Origin: Euonymus europaeus
Lineage: Eukaryota; Streptophyta; Magnoliopsida; Celastrales; Celastraceae
Direction: 5' to 3'
DNA: 64,000 nt
Assembly (NCBI GenBank): GCA_963580455.1
Contig: OY756970.1
Location: 12,648,001 to 12,712,000 of the forward strand
In this document: positions 20,155-33,269 of the stretch, piece by piece
Layout: each line of letters starts with the position of its first letter
Numbering within the stretch: position 1 is the stretch's first letter
Notes under the pieces: model-generated
Told to the model about the DNA's origin: nothing
The model's database searches: none
The model's input: only the letters and a program-made list of their open reading frames with translations
Position numbers and translations under genes: made by a program

Positions 20155-22245
20155 ATAACTATGCTGAACCCGAGTCCATTGATAAAGAGGGTAACAAAAT
20201 TCTTAAAGCTCTTGAAAATGAACTAAATGTGACTTTGAAAATGAAGGTTGGAATAGTAAGGCAATGAATGCTATATTTTCTAATTTGAATATTTCTGAAT
20301 TTCGCAGGATCTCATATTATGATAAAGAAAAAGTGGCATGAGATTTACTAGAAGTGACACATGAAGGCAAAAATTTGGTAAAACGTTCAAAACTTCAACG
20401 ACTTACTTGGAGTTTTGAAAGTCTGAAGATGGAGGAGAATGAGATGTTTGATGACTTCTATGGGAAGTTGAGTGACATAGTCAATACCTCATTTACTCTT
20501 GGGGAACCGTTTGAGCCGATCAAGGTGTTAAGAAAAGTTCTCAGATCTTTACCAGAGAGGTTCATGATGAAAGTTGCAACAATCGAGGAGAGCAAAGACA
20601 TTGATAAAATTAAGGTAGAAGAATTAGTTAGCTCTCTACAAACTTTTGAGGCAAATTTTCTTAAACATAAAAAATCTAAAGGTGTTGCTCTTTATTCTAG
20701 TGATGAAACTAACTATGCTATTGATGAATTATTGCTTCTAATGAAATTTTTTGAGAAATTCATGAAGAATAGGAATTTAAAGGAACTCAAGAAAGAGGAG
20801 TGCTTGTCTTACAAACTCAAGAAGAAAAGCAAAAAGTCTAAATCCACTCAATGCTTTAAATGCAAAAGGATTTGGACACTTTGTTCAAGAGTGTGCAAAT
20901 TGGAAAAAGAAGCCAAAATCATAAAATGATATAGAAGAAGAATCTGATGCTGAATCTGAAGATGAAGAGAAGGAAACTCCAGTAGCCCTTCCGGTAATCT
21001 TTAGTGACCAAAAGTCCAGGGCAAGCTCAATAGATGATAGTGATTTTGAATTTGATATGTGTGAGCTTCAAGTAGCCTACAACAATCCTTTTGAGGAATA
21101 TGTCAAGAGCAAGAAAGATAAACTGATACTTGTCAAAGAAAATAAGATTCTCACTCAAGATCTGAATGAAACAAAAGCAAAAATCAAGGAATTTCAAAAA
21201 GAAATCCTAGATCTTGAAGCACGCTACCCAGCTGAGGTAAACTCTAATGTAACCTATCTCGCTGAGGCAGAAAACAAAAGAGAACACATGTTAAAGAAAG
21301 TATGCTCAGATATTGACAAGTTTAAGTCAGGATCAAATAAATTGCAAGATATTCTTGATAAGCAAAGGATGAGTAAGGAACTTGTGGCTTAGGGTATGAA
21401 AAAGGTGAGCTTTCAAAAACTGATTCATATACATGTCTTTCTAAAAAATTTGTGCATTTTGTGCCTTCTTCATGCAAAACATTGGAACAAGAAGAGAAGA
21501 GATCTACCATTCCAAACAAGGTAAGTATGCAAGGTAATATATCTTCTTCTTCATATCAAAAGCATGAAACTTCATATAAATTTGGTAGGACTGCTCAACC
21601 ATTTTTCAAGCAACTATTTGTTGGAAGGCAAAACTCAAAGGTATGGTAAAGGTAAGTTTGTTCCCATTTGTCATCATTGTGGAATTAGGGGTCATATAAG
21701 ACCTTATTGTCATAAGTTATATGAAATGCTTAAATCATATTTTTTCAGGAAGACTAACATTGAAAATGTGAAGAAAAAGTTTCTTCATAATAGGTTTCAA
21801 AATCTGGCTGGAAATCAAAGTGTTGCTTGTGAGAAATCACATGATATGAGACAACCTCCAAAATCATCTCAAAAAAAGAAATTTTGGGTCAAGAAATCAG
21901 ATTTGAGAGCTTTAAGTGGTGCAAAAGAAAATCTGCAAGTGCATATCACAGTGAGGTAGCCTCCAGGCAACCTACTTCATTGAGGCATCATCAAACATAT
22001 GCAACTGAGGTAGCTTGCAGCAAGTCTACTTCACCAAGACAGAGACAACTAGAGAGACGCGAGGTAACCTACAGCGAGCCTACATCAAATACTCTTGAAC
22101 CATCTCGAGAAGTCAAAATGAATGATGTTCAAGATCTAATCATTGGAGATGTAACTGCCCCCATGAAAACACATGCACAAATTCAAAATGAGTTGGAATT
22201 GAATACATGGTTGTTGGAAGTTATTGCACTCAGCGGCTTTAGATG
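20155..22245 (+). pseudogene. SIRE/Maximus-like Ty1/copia gag, broken
   Basis: The gag-like frame runs from about 20155 through LKMEENEMFDDFYGKLSDIV and KVLRKVLRSLPERF, the UBN2/retrotran-gag pattern. A zinc knuckle follows (CFKCK...GHFVQEC, split by a frameshift near 20868). Next is an acidic linker and a long coiled-coil region (21057-21392). A second knuckle, CHHCGIRGHIRPYC, lies near 21672. Two knuckles separated by a long spacer are typical of SIRE/Maximus elements. There are several frameshifts and stops. After the basic segment near 21900-22230 the sequence jumps straight to the end of RNase H, so protease, integrase and reverse transcriptase are deleted. Confidence 0.75.
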
Positions 22246-22515
22246 AAACGAATTCTTCAGAACTATGGATTGAATCAAGAAAATATGATCGTATTTATTT
22301 TTGATAATATACATGCGGTTATATTTTCAATTCTAGAACCAATCATATAGAGTTTCATCATCATTTCATCCATGAATTTGGTAAAATGAATATGTGTCGT
22401 TTGGATATATTGCTTCTGAAAATCAATTGGTTGACATTTTTTTTACAAAACCCTTAGACAAACAAAGATTTTTGTTCCTAGGAAAAGCTTTAGGGGTGAT
22501 TACAATAAAATAGAT
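22246..22515 (+). pseudogene. Copia RNase H C-terminal remnant
   Basis: Across frames one can read an 'FFDNIHAV' stretch (usual copia YCDNxSAI), 'ASENQLVDIF' and 'TKPLDKQRFLFLGKALGV', the last conserved piece of copia RNase H. It directly follows the gag remnant, showing an internal deletion of several kilobases. It is heavily decayed. Confidence 0.7.
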
Positions 22516-23470
22516 TTTCAAGTAACTTGAGGTAACATGTGTGTGGGATATGTGATTCAATTATTGATCTATGATTGAAGCATTGATTGTTTGATGTTAC
22601 CTCTGAATGTGTTTATTGTTAAATGGCTAATCCGTTCATAAAATTGAAAAGATCATGTTATTAGTCATATATTGTTTTTCACAAATCTCTACTTGTGAAG
22701 TCTGATTGACATAATGCTTGAGATTTGTCTTGATAGGTCTATTGAATAATTCTTTGGGAAACTTGATGCAAGCTATACAAATGGAAAAGGCTACGTCAAA
22801 GGCATTTAAATAAATAAATAAAGGAAGCTACCTAAGATTAAAATGTATGTATCTCTTGAAATAAAGAGAGCTACCTAAGCTTAAAGGATAAATATCTCTT
22901 GAAATAAAGGGAGCTACCTAAATTTGATTGTGAAAGCCACCATGGATTCAAAGGTTTCACCTCTTGAAATAAAGGGGGTAATCTTATGTATTACTTGCAT
23001 GTACATAAAAGTATCAAGGGATCTAGATTTGACAACCTATGAAAAGTCAATTTCTTGTATTATGTTATATTTTGATCTAACAAGCTTTTGAGATTCACAC
23101 ACAGATGCATATGAACGAATAACATGTATCAGATTTCAAGGAGATGATAAGAGAGTAGTAAGTTCATTTCTTGAACAGATCTTATAGTAACTCGTCCTTA
23201 TCATTATTTTAATTCTTTTGACTGAGTATCAAAATCTAAAAGTTCCATCCTTGAAACCAATTTCTCTTGATTTTCTATTTTATTTGGATTCACTTTTATG
23301 GTTGTAGTTCTTTGGGATGACCTAGTTATGTTCTAGGTGAAAATATTTTTCAAGTATGTAGGCCAAGTGAGAAGTAAGCTACAATGTAATCTCAAGTACC
23401 TCATTTTCTCAGAAATTTTAAGAGCTCATTTTTGACAATTTGTGGGTCAAAAAGGGGAAGATAACATAAT
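22516..23470 (+). other. 3' untranslated region of the SIRE-like element
   Basis: About 950 bp between the RNase H remnant and the polypurine tract, with no env-like frame that I can recognise. It contains a short tandem array at 22790-22985 in which 'ctcttgaaataaag' and 'gagctacctaa' recur three to four times at roughly 55-65 bp. Confidence 0.6.
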
Positions 23471-23480
23471 GAGGGGGAGT
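23471..23480 (+). other. Polypurine tract of the SIRE-like element
   Basis: GAGGGGGAGT lies immediately before the LTR start TGTTTGAACA. Confidence 0.6.
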
Positions 23481-24514
23481 TGTTTGAACATGTGCTTATA
23501 ATATTATGCTCTATTTTTGATATGTTTGCATATGTAGGATATTGGTTGGTATTTTGATCCCACAATTGTCAAGGACAGATTGTCGGTTTTTTTTTTAATT
23601 TTTTTTAATTAAACAAAAATTGACAATTTTGAGATCTAGTTATATTTTTGATAAGACAGTTTAATTCTAAGAGTTTTTATTGTGCTAGGAGTGTGTTGTG
23701 GATATATTTATTAAGTGGTGGACTTTCACACTAGGTGCAACTCCTAGTAATTGATAATGCATGACCATTTAAATTGTAGTGCAAGTGTGGTAATGCTGTG
23801 TAAAAGTGAGATTTGTTTTGTCTTATCTCAAATGCTTTACATTGATAATGCCGTGCAAAAGTGAGATTTATTTTGTCTTATCTCAAATGCTTTTTAGGTA
23901 ATAATGCCGTGAAAAAGGGAGAAGATTTCTCCCCAAGTCCATTAAGTCCATGTGTTCTATAAGTAGTGGGTAAAGTTTTTTTTACTTTAGGATATAGAAG
24001 TTATGAGTGAAAAGTTTTGGGCATTATTTTCATTTCTTCTTGTATTCAAATCCTCTCAATTTTGTTTCATGAGTAAGAGTTTGAGCGTGCAAGTATAGAG
24101 AGAGATTTTTAGTGAGGACTTGTGTATTGAGTGGTGATTCTTCAAAGAGATTAAACTACGTTGTTGGTGAGAATGAGTGATTCCTTGTCCGTGAAGTCTT
24201 TTGGAGGCGCCAAAAGCAAGCTTTACCTAGGTGGGTTGAGTGTTGAGTTGAAACATACGCTGAATGGGATGTATGAGTGATGTCTTTAGGTCAAATATAG
24301 GGTTGTACTCTTGATTCATGATTAGTGGAATGTTTCTTAAGGTTGGTCGCTCATAGACTCGAGATTTTTCCCAAGTTGGATTTTCCTCGTAACATTGTGG
24401 TGTTCTTATTTCTTTTATTTTCCGCATTTTAGTTTCCATATTTGTTGATTAATAATCTTGGTGAGAGACACTGATTCTCACAATAACAAAGCCAACAAGG
24501 GTTTTCTTCAAACA
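23481..24514 (+). repeat. 3' LTR of the SIRE-like copia element
   Basis: This 1034-bp LTR starts TGTTTGAA and ends TTCAAACA, an 8-bp perfect terminal inverted repeat. It includes a TATA-like CTATAAGTAG near 23957. A 65-bp tandem duplication (near 23795 and 23855) repeats 'aatgc(t/c)gtg(t/c)aaaagtgaga' and 'tttgtcttatctcaaatgc'. No matching 5' LTR is seen in the window. Confidence 0.7.
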
Positions 24515-24948
24515 TATCTCCATTTCTGATTTTTCGAGGTCTACTATGGCCTTTTAAACTAACCCAATTGACGAAGGAGGATGGAAGTTGAGTGATATTA
24601 CTAAAATGGCCCTGCCAATAATGCTTCACCACGTGTCATATGAGTACGGAGCTTTATGTTGCTCAATCGAGAGGACTCCCACCAGGAAGGTCATCTCGGT
24701 AGGTTGTCCTGGTAGCAACAACGCCCTACCGAGATATTCTTCTCGGTATAATATAACACTTGGACCCACCAAGGTGCAAAATATTTAAGTGCAGCCCCAA
24801 CCATAATTAGAGGACTCACCTTAATAATGACTCTGAATCATATATAAAGCTCTCAATGTCAGGTATTAAACCCCTAATCACAATTTGAACTTTGGCTGAT
24901 AGAGAGCTTTAGGCCACTGAGCTTTCCTGATGATATAGTACGTACTGA
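24515..24948 (+). other. Probable LTR relic (left part) with an inverted repeat
   Basis: The sequence has the look of an LTR promoter and R-U5 region: a TATATAAA at 24841-24848, short C/T-rich stretches, and a 'gactt(g)agag...ctcc' motif that continues after the hAT insertion (25679 on). An 11-bp inverted repeat ATCTCGGTAGG / CCTACCGAGAT lies at 24693-24735. I could not define the outer boundaries or find a partner LTR. Confidence 0.35.
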
Positions 24949-25678
24949 CAGGGCCGGCCCTGGCCTATTTGGGGCCCGGGGCAAGAAATTTATTGGGGGC
25001 CCTTAAGGTGGGGTTCGGGGCAACGCCCCGAAATTTTTTTTTTACACATAGTTATAAATTTTAAACTAATAATAAAAATTAAAGTAAATAAAATAACAAT
25101 AAATTTTTGATGGCTGGAACCCAATTTTGGGAGGCTAGGCCATCACGCCTTGAATGTTATTACATTAAAATCAATGCATAATATGGCCACTGGAATAATA
25201 GAGCAAGAGAATTAAAGTTAAAGTTCAGCTTAAAAAAATAATAGAGCAAGAGAATTAGTGCCAGTGCCATAGACTTACCAACAAAACTAGATGGAACCAA
25301 CATAATTCAAATTACAAAATCACTAAAATATTCCAGATTATGTCAATGAAAGAGAAAGATGATTAAAAAGTACATTTAGATGGTTTAGAATTAGAGGTAA
25401 TTCTAGAACCATCAATCTTCCGGATGATCATTGAAGTTAATTTATTAAATTCTCTGACTGGTGTTAAACTCATTGACTTAGGACTGCATATCTTTTTATC
25501 TGTATGTATTGCTGACTTCTTACTAATTGGAGTGACAATGTTTTCTTTATTAGGTCTAATGAAAGCTCTACCCCTAGAATTAACAATAATATTAATTTTA
25601 AAAAAAAAATTTTGGGCCCCCAAAAATTGGGGGCCCTGTGCGGTCGCACAGGCCCGCCCCTGTTCAGGGCCGGGCCTA
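24949..25678. mobile_element. Non-autonomous hAT element, 730 bp
   Basis: The element is flanked by an 8-bp duplication CGTACTGA (24941-24948, 25679-25686). Ends are CAGGGCCGGCCCTG and, on the other strand, TAGGCCCGGCCCTG, the YAGG-type terminal repeat of hAT transposons. Both subterminal regions are very GC-rich and self-complementary ('gggcccggggc', 'gggggccctgtg'), while the middle is AT-rich. Frames at 25363-25623 (minus) and 25424-25699 (plus) overlap each other and show no transposase domain. Confidence 0.85.
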
Positions 25679-25686
25679 CGTACTGA

Positions 25687-28600
25687 CTTGAGAGTCTAGC
25701 TCCAACGCTAAAAGACAACCTTTGGTGCGGCCTTTAGCTCACTTTTGTTTACTGTGTAGGAAGGATCTTCACCCTCGGTAGTCGTGCAGGACTGCAGGTC
25801 TAACCGACTGATCGTCTTCTCGATACTGACACCTTATTATCATTGAGAATAGTCTGGCTAAACTTTAATGGGAGTTTGGATCCAGTGCCCATCTTTCTTA
25901 GCATTCAAATCATCACAAGTACACGAATTCCTAAAATTTGCTTTGTTTCTTTTAGTTAGTTTGTGTTTTAACTTTTACAGCAGCACATTAATTTTTTATG
26001 TTGTGGTCACTCTCTCAGGTTTACAGTTTGCATCAGCTAGAAAGCCATGGGCTCGCGCCATGCATGGCTAATATACTTTGGAAATAACAATTGGCATAGT
26101 TCTTCGTCACTGTTTATTGTTACAAGAAGCACATTTGATTGCTCTACTTTGTAATGTTGAGCATTGAGTGCGTGAAATATCTGTATAGTTTGCGAGTTTT
26201 TCGACCTCAACTCACAATAATAATAGTTATAAGCAACGATGCCCCATGGCATATGGCAAAATGGTAAAAGAGGAGTCTTGTGTCGACGGTGGTCTCATGA
26301 GAATATCACTTTGATTTCTGATTTTGTGTTGCACATCCTAATGAGATAAATTGTAAGCGCACAAATCGCAAAAGTGATATAATGAAAAGTAAAGTGTCGA
26401 ATCCACAAGAATTGAATGAATTGTCAATGAGTAATCAAATTAATTAACTCTAACACTATTTGAATAATCGAAAATTTTACCATCATCAATCTCACTCAAA
26501 TTCTTTGGCATGTTAATCCCAATTATTATCCATGTTGATTGTCAATTTTCCCTAACATATCCACTACTCCATTTCTGGTTATATCAAAAGTATTTCTATC
26601 ACCAACCCCTGTTATTCCTAACAATCGGATGTAGATAAATAAAATTCATTCAATTCTATGACAAATTCTATATTCCTATGGTTTATCAAACCTACAGTAT
26701 CCATTGTAAGAAGCAATTCTAAACAATCTTTTTCCAGTCTCATATTTAGCATCAAGTCATTCAAATATTGATCAAATATTCAAAAACTTTAAACACACTA
26801 ATAGATACTCAAACAAAGAATAATAATCATGGATTAACAAATAACAAATTCATTGAATAATCATGATTAGGCTACATTAGAGTCATCGCAGAAGATTAGT
26901 TCCTCATAATAATAAGAACAACGAAAGTAATGGTAGCTAGAATAATTCAAGGTTCCAGAAATTTCAAGATAAAACCCATAAATTTTGAAAGAAATAAGTC
27001 TCTCTCCTCTTCGATGCTTGACGGCAACTCCAAGGATTGAAATTGTGGCTAGGTCTAAAAGTTCCAAATAAATGTATCCTTCAAGCCTTTTATACCTCTT
27101 CCCACCCTAGTAATATTCTAAACTCAGAGTCTTGTCGTTTCCTCTTGGCCCCACGTGTTTTGGACTAATTTTAGTAGTTACCCAAAATAAAATTCTCGCC
27201 TCTGCCAATTGTCGATCGATCCCCAAAAAGTGTCGAATGATCTACAACTCCTATTAATTTTCACATTGATTTGTCTCGACACCTAACAATTGAAACACAA
27301 TAGAATTTAGTAATATTCAAGCTCCAATCACTCATTAAAATGAACAAATTAATACCAAAACAAGGTATTCATTATGCGTAAATATTTGACCGATCACATC
27401 CTGCGACATACCTCCTACGACTTACGTTTTACGCGATGTCTGAAGACACAGTTGGCATACTTAAGCCTGTGAACCTAAGTTATAAACAACGATTGTGAAT
27501 AAAGGTATTTATTACCTAGCGAGGGGAGTTGGACACAATTAATGGATTAATATTAAGGAAGAGCAGAAGTTGCACATGCGAGTATTTATAAAACTCGTCT
27601 ATCATTAACCACTAACAAAACAAACATATGATCTGTTGGCTTAAAGGACTAAATTACTAAGGTTATGTTTGCCATTTTACAGAGGTGTTGGGAGATATTG
27701 GGTTGAATTTTTTAGTATAAATCTTATTTGAGAACCTAGCACGTTTCAAAGCAATTCACTAAAATTTTTATAAAGAAATTTTTTATAATGTTTTTATACA
27801 AATTAATTTTTATCTTAAATTTTTTTAAAGTTATTATTCCACTAGATACAAAACGTATGTGGAGTGCACCACCCAAACTTGTCATTATTTATAATCAATA
27901 ATAATAAGTAAAAAAAAAAAAAAAATCCTGCAACCCATTTCACAATGCAACTATGACCTACACACACATAGGAAAATTCAAATATAATTCAAATTTTCTA
28001 ATATTTTCATATCAGTTGTAACTATTAGTAATATCCAAAATCAAAATATATGTCTTGCAGTGAACGGTGGCTAACGTTATATCCTAATAAATTAAGAAAC
28101 TTCTCAAATCCTTCTTCAACGGTTGCTCCTATTGTTGAAGACCTTCATCTCTAACTAAAATCTCATATAGATGTATAAATGTCAAATGATGCATCCGAAG
28201 TGCAATACGATAAATAATTTCATTGCAAATTCATGCAGTCATTAACTCAGCTCGTACACATTCTCTATATAATCGTATAGAACGAAATACATGGATTCTA
28301 TGGAATTGGTTCAATATTATATTATGGGCTTTCTACGACACCAAATTTGTACTAAAATCATTATATTTATGTGCCACCGATATATGATCACAATGTCTGT
28401 TCTCGTCAAATGCCATCTAAGAAACAAAGATTATGGAGGAAAGTAATAGCTAGCAAACAAGCAATTCTAGAACAAACTAAATCCATAATCCCACAAAGAC
28501 ATTTGAATAAACAACTATGGACTCACCCCGTGTCATTCAAATAACATATTTTGTATATACCAACAATCCATAAACCCATCTCCAAGAACCCAACTCCCAC

Positions 28601-28740
28601 ACCCACATTAGCGTGTAAAATCAAAATAAAAAATGACAAAGAACAACACACCCACTTGAACAACATAGAACATCAACACTGAAAATTGGGGTAGGATTTT
28701 AAACTTGTTAGATGCTTCTGGTGGATATTAATATTGGATA
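25687..28740. other. Repeat relics without recognisable genes
   Basis: 25687 to about 25950 continues the probable LTR interrupted by the hAT element. From about 26350 the sequence 'ttgtaagcgcacaaatcgcaa' followed by 'gtcgaatccacaagaatt' resembles a motif I associate with plant retrotransposon LTR or leader regions. 27070-28740 is AT-rich, with a poly(A) run near 27910. I see no gene-like frame, splice pattern or RNA gene in this stretch. Confidence 0.4.
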
Positions 28741-29500
28741 TGTAAGAAGTCAACACATAGTTCACATAGATTGGGTATACCTAAATACATTTCGAAGTGC
28801 AAATTACAAGATGGATCACTGACTCTTTTATAGGCACGAGCACATTGATGGTAATGATGTCACAAACACAACTAGGTTCGGGGATCGCTACCTGAAAATT
28901 TGAATACTAAAATAATCAAGTGCGACACAACGATATTTATGAGAAAAATTCAATACAAGGAAAAACCTCTGGTGTCTAGAGCCACCAACCTTGAAGCAAT
29001 CCACTATATCAACAACTTACAAGAATATCCCTAGAGTTAGGATCCACATCACCTAAACTAGTTTCTTGCTCAACTCACATGATACATCCTGCCACTAGTA
29101 TATGCTTCTACCAAATGCTCCAGAGTTGCACGGAAAATTTCAAGCTTCAAGAACATACACTAATGCCCTCAAAGTATTATGCATAAATGCTTGAAAAACA
29201 TCTTTAACAAAAACTCGCTCAAAACATAATTTATGGTTTAGAATAGGAGAGATACAAGTGCTAGGGTTATTTGGTTATCATTAACTATATATAAGATGCA
29301 CATATATAGCAAGAAAACCCTAGATAATGGCCTAAAAGATATGATCAATATTGACCAAAATTAGTTAAAGATTGTGACCTAATCGTGTAATTAAGGTCAA
29401 CAAAGATAAATTAATACTTCCTTCATTTAAGGAGATTATCCCTAAATAGGAAATGAGATCAATTTTAACAGCAGAGATGATCATTCCTAAAACAATTTGA
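28741..29500 (-). repeat. 3' LTR (part) of a minus-strand copia element
   Basis: The first 110-120 bp from TGTAAGAAGTCAACAC match 36007-36160, on the far side of the copia coding remnant at 31743-34771. That is the arrangement expected for the two LTRs of one element. TATA-like 'ctatatataag' near 29287 and an AACCCTAG run fit an LTR promoter. The high-coordinate end is not resolved. Confidence 0.45.
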
Positions 29501-31742
29501 TTTTATTTCAATCAATCAATTAAAACAAAAGGCCATAAAATAAAGAATTGACTTCCATAATAAAAGGAATTGATTATCTCCAAAACAAGAAAGGAAATCA
29601 TTATTTAAAAAGAGAGATAATCAATTAATCCTAAAACACTTTAAAGATTCTGTCTCAACCAATGATTTAAATCGATTATTCCCATAAAACAAATTCAGAA
29701 TCTTTGTTATAAAAATTGTGCATATAAAAATCTGCAACAAATGATTTAAATATTGACGCTCATGCAGGTTACAAGATGCTTACCTGATTCCATTCAGGTT
29801 ACATGCAGACTGCATGATCAAAATATCCTTAATCCAGTTGAACCTAATATTTTATTTCTATCTAATGCGGATCTTAGTTGGTCTAACAATCATTTTACAT
29901 TCATGATTACAATGTCAAGCATGGTATCACATTAAAAATCCTAATAAACTCTCTGACACATGTTTGACAAAATCCAAACAAAAACTCACTCACACACTTT
30001 CCCACCCTTAGAGTATAAAACTAACCTGGAAAATAGAATCAAGTGCTCATACCTACTCATGGCATAATTAGCTCATTACACAAGTCAGTGCAAACTATAT
30101 AAATTTCATAGGATAAGGAGCATGATAAACACAAGAATAGAAGTCAGTCATTTATCGAATCAACGTGCATAAACATACCATGTAGATAAAGCTCAACAAC
30201 ACAAGTAACATTCATATCAAATGAACAACCTAGCATATCCATATCAAAACATTGTCAAAATCACCAAGCATCATCCAAATCAAAAAGTTAACAATTCCCA
30301 AGTTGTTGTACAACTCCAATCTCTTCCTAAAGCCAAGACCTCACAAAAAATTGCACATCAGCTCTGCCTCAAAAGAACACTTCTTAACTTCACAACATTG
30401 GACAAATAAGTAATCGGTCCAATATCCACTCTCCTATTTTGTTAGGCAAGTGACAAGCTACTAATGTTGATGAGAGCGATTTGCAGCATCCTTAAGAAAC
30501 TTTGATATATTCATACTACATCAAAGTATAATGACTAAGCAGTTCTCGTATGAGACAAAGCAACCATAGACTCCTTGAAGACTGGAGTGGAGGCACTAGT
30601 AGCTGCAATGAAAGACTTTGTGGAATGCATCTTAGGAGCCATGGAGAAATCACAAAATGGGAGAAGCTCTCATAAAGAGGACAGAGAGGTTCGAGGTAGC
30701 TTACAAAGAAATTGCCAATAGAAAGCTTTTTGGAGGGAACAAATTTTAGGGTTTGACCCTACTACCCAGATAAGACAAAAAGCACTATCTATATAACTGT
30801 ACTTGCCCTCTTTTTAATTAAATAAAACATAAACGTGGTAATCATGCAGAAAAGTGGTTTTCATATAGGCTACATAGAGGCTGCGTGAATTGATGGAGAC
30901 CTATATGCATGTTACACGTAGTCAAACACACACGATTAATTATCAGACATATCACATGTAACACTAAAAAATATGGTGTTAGAGATCAAGGACTCATCCT
31001 TAGTAGCTTAATTGCTAAATATCAAGGTGTAAAAATATTATCTCATAGTTTCATTACACATACCTTATGCACATAGTCAAATGATTATTCAGATCGTGAG
31101 TGTGTGTTGCTCAAGTAACTCATATTAAGCACCAAAGACATATCATAGTAAAAGTTTTGAACCATTCAACAACTCAGGCACACTTATGAGATACCTCCAA
31201 TCTTTTTCACATATTTTTTCCTTCTCATGAGATGCTTTTTCTTCTTCTTCTTGTTCTCATGCATGAATAGATAGTTTTCTCCAATTTTGAACTCATTTGA
31301 GTTTTGACATATTTTGTAATTGGTGGTTTTTACGCTAGTCAGAGACTTTGTCTTACATAGGAGCTCATGAAGTACAAACACAGGAGCGGATTGAGACAAA
31401 TCTAGCACACATGCATGTCATGGGAGAAGTAAGATTCCTGAGATTAGTGTTTCATATATCTGAGTACCATCAAAAGTGTTTCATGTATAATATTTGTGAA
31501 ATCCATAAAGTAAGCATGAGTACACATATTATAAGTCAATTGAAGACATAATTGAATTATTCTTGATGATATCACACCACATAAATATAAACAATGCACA
31601 CATCAATCAAACAAAACATGCAATAGAGATATTATGACACAAACACATGAATCATACTACTAACTACACTATTGAATGCATGTGAGAGAGAGAGAGAATG
31701 AAGGAGGACAACACTTAGGGATTTCCTAAGGAATTCAAACCT
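29501..31742. other. Unassigned stretch between copia LTR and RNase H remnant
   Basis: It should contain the rest of the 3' LTR and 3' untranslated region of the minus-strand copia element. A (GA)n run lies near 31687-31695. The short frames at 29753, 30221 and 31348 have no recognisable domain. I see no gene. Confidence 0.4.
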
Positions 31743-33250
31743 TTAAAGATCAAGAGGCTTGGTGAAAAGATCAGCTAGTTGAAGATTAGTAGGAACATAG
31801 TCAAGAGAGAGAACCTGGTCTTCTACTAAATCACGAATGAAATGGTGATGAATGTCAGTGTGTTTTGTCCTATAATGCTGCACAGGGTTCTTGGGTATGT
31901 TAATAGAACTAACATTATCATAGTAGACAATAAGCTTAACCTTATCAAAGCTATAATTAGGCAGTGTCTTCTTCATCCATAATAGTTAAATACAACAACT
32001 TCCTACAACTATGTACTCAGCCTTAGCAGTAGACAAAGACATGGAATTTTATTTCTTACTGCACCATGCAACTAGGTTGCGAACTACATAAAAATATTAT
32101 CTTGTGGTACTTTTTCTATCATCACCACACCCCTCCCCAATCAGCATTAGAATATCAAAGTATACTCAAGTCATTGTCAGCAGAAAGATAAATGTCATAG
32201 TCACTAGTACCACTCACATACTTCGCCATATGTTTCAAAGCAAGAAGATGAGATTCTTTAGGACATGACTGATATCTTGCACAAACATCAACACTAAAAG
32301 CTATATCAGGCCTACATGTAGTCAAGTAAAGTAAGCTACCTATCATGCTTCTGTAAAAAATTTCATTCACAGCTTTACCTACCATATCCTTGTTAAGTTT
32401 GGTGGAAGTACTCAAGGGAGATAATGCATGTTTAGAGTTAGCAAGACCAAATTTCTTAACAACATCCTTCGCATATTTTGATTGAGAAATGAATATCCCA
32501 TCATGAGATTGCGTTGCTTGGAAGCCAAGAAAAAATTTAAGTCCTCCCATCATAATCATTTCAAATTCGTTAGTCATTAACACACCAAACTCACTTGTCA
32601 TCACATCAGAAGTAGAACCAAACAGAACATCATCCAGGTAATTTTTAGCAATAAGAACATTCACACCATCAAACTCACAAATAGCATCAACATGTCCACT
32701 CTTAAAACTAGATTTAACAAGGAATGAAGTCAAATACTCATACCAAGCACGTGGTGCTTGTTTCAATCCATAGAGTGTCTTTTTAATTTATACATATAAT
32801 CAGGATGCATAAGATCAACAAACCCATTGGGTTTTCAAACATAAACCTCTTCATGTAAAATATCATTCAGAAAAGCACTCTTCACATCCATATGGTAAAG
32901 CTTAATCTTGAGAACACATGCAACATCAAACAAAATTCTAATGGATTCTAACCTAGAAATGAGCAAAGATTTCATCAAAATCTATGCCTTGTACTTGAGT
33001 GTACCCCAATGCTACCAAATGTGCTTATTCCTAGTAATCAAGCCTCCTCATTGGTTTTGTTTTCAAAAATCTATTTATTACCAATGACATTCACATCAGA
33101 TGGACAATGAACTAATTATCGCGCATCATTACAAACATACTGATTCAATTCTTCATACATGGAAGATATCCGTCAACCATCATGTAAATCATCATCAACT
33201 TTCTTAGGTTCTAATTAAGGTACATAACACAAAAAAGTTAGCTCATTTTG
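31743..33250 (-). pseudogene. Ty1/copia reverse transcriptase and RNase H, broken
   Basis: The minus strand reads, in order: traces of the N-terminal reverse transcriptase (DVNVIGNK near 33100), KKTLYGLKQAPRAWYE (about 32780-32730), NYLDDVLFGSTSD (the YVDD box, here YLDD, near 32640), KFFLGFQ and SKYAKDVVKKFGL, then RSMIGSLLYLTTCRPDIAF. RNase H follows, with SMSLSTAKAEYI near 32030, IPKNPVQHYRTKHTDIHHHF and LADLFTKPLDL, ending at 31743. The open pieces are 32155-32766 and 31743-31976; stops and frameshifts separate the rest. It is an old copia element of non-SIRE type. Confidence 0.8.
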
Positions 33251-33269
33251 ATGTTTTCAATGAGTTTGT

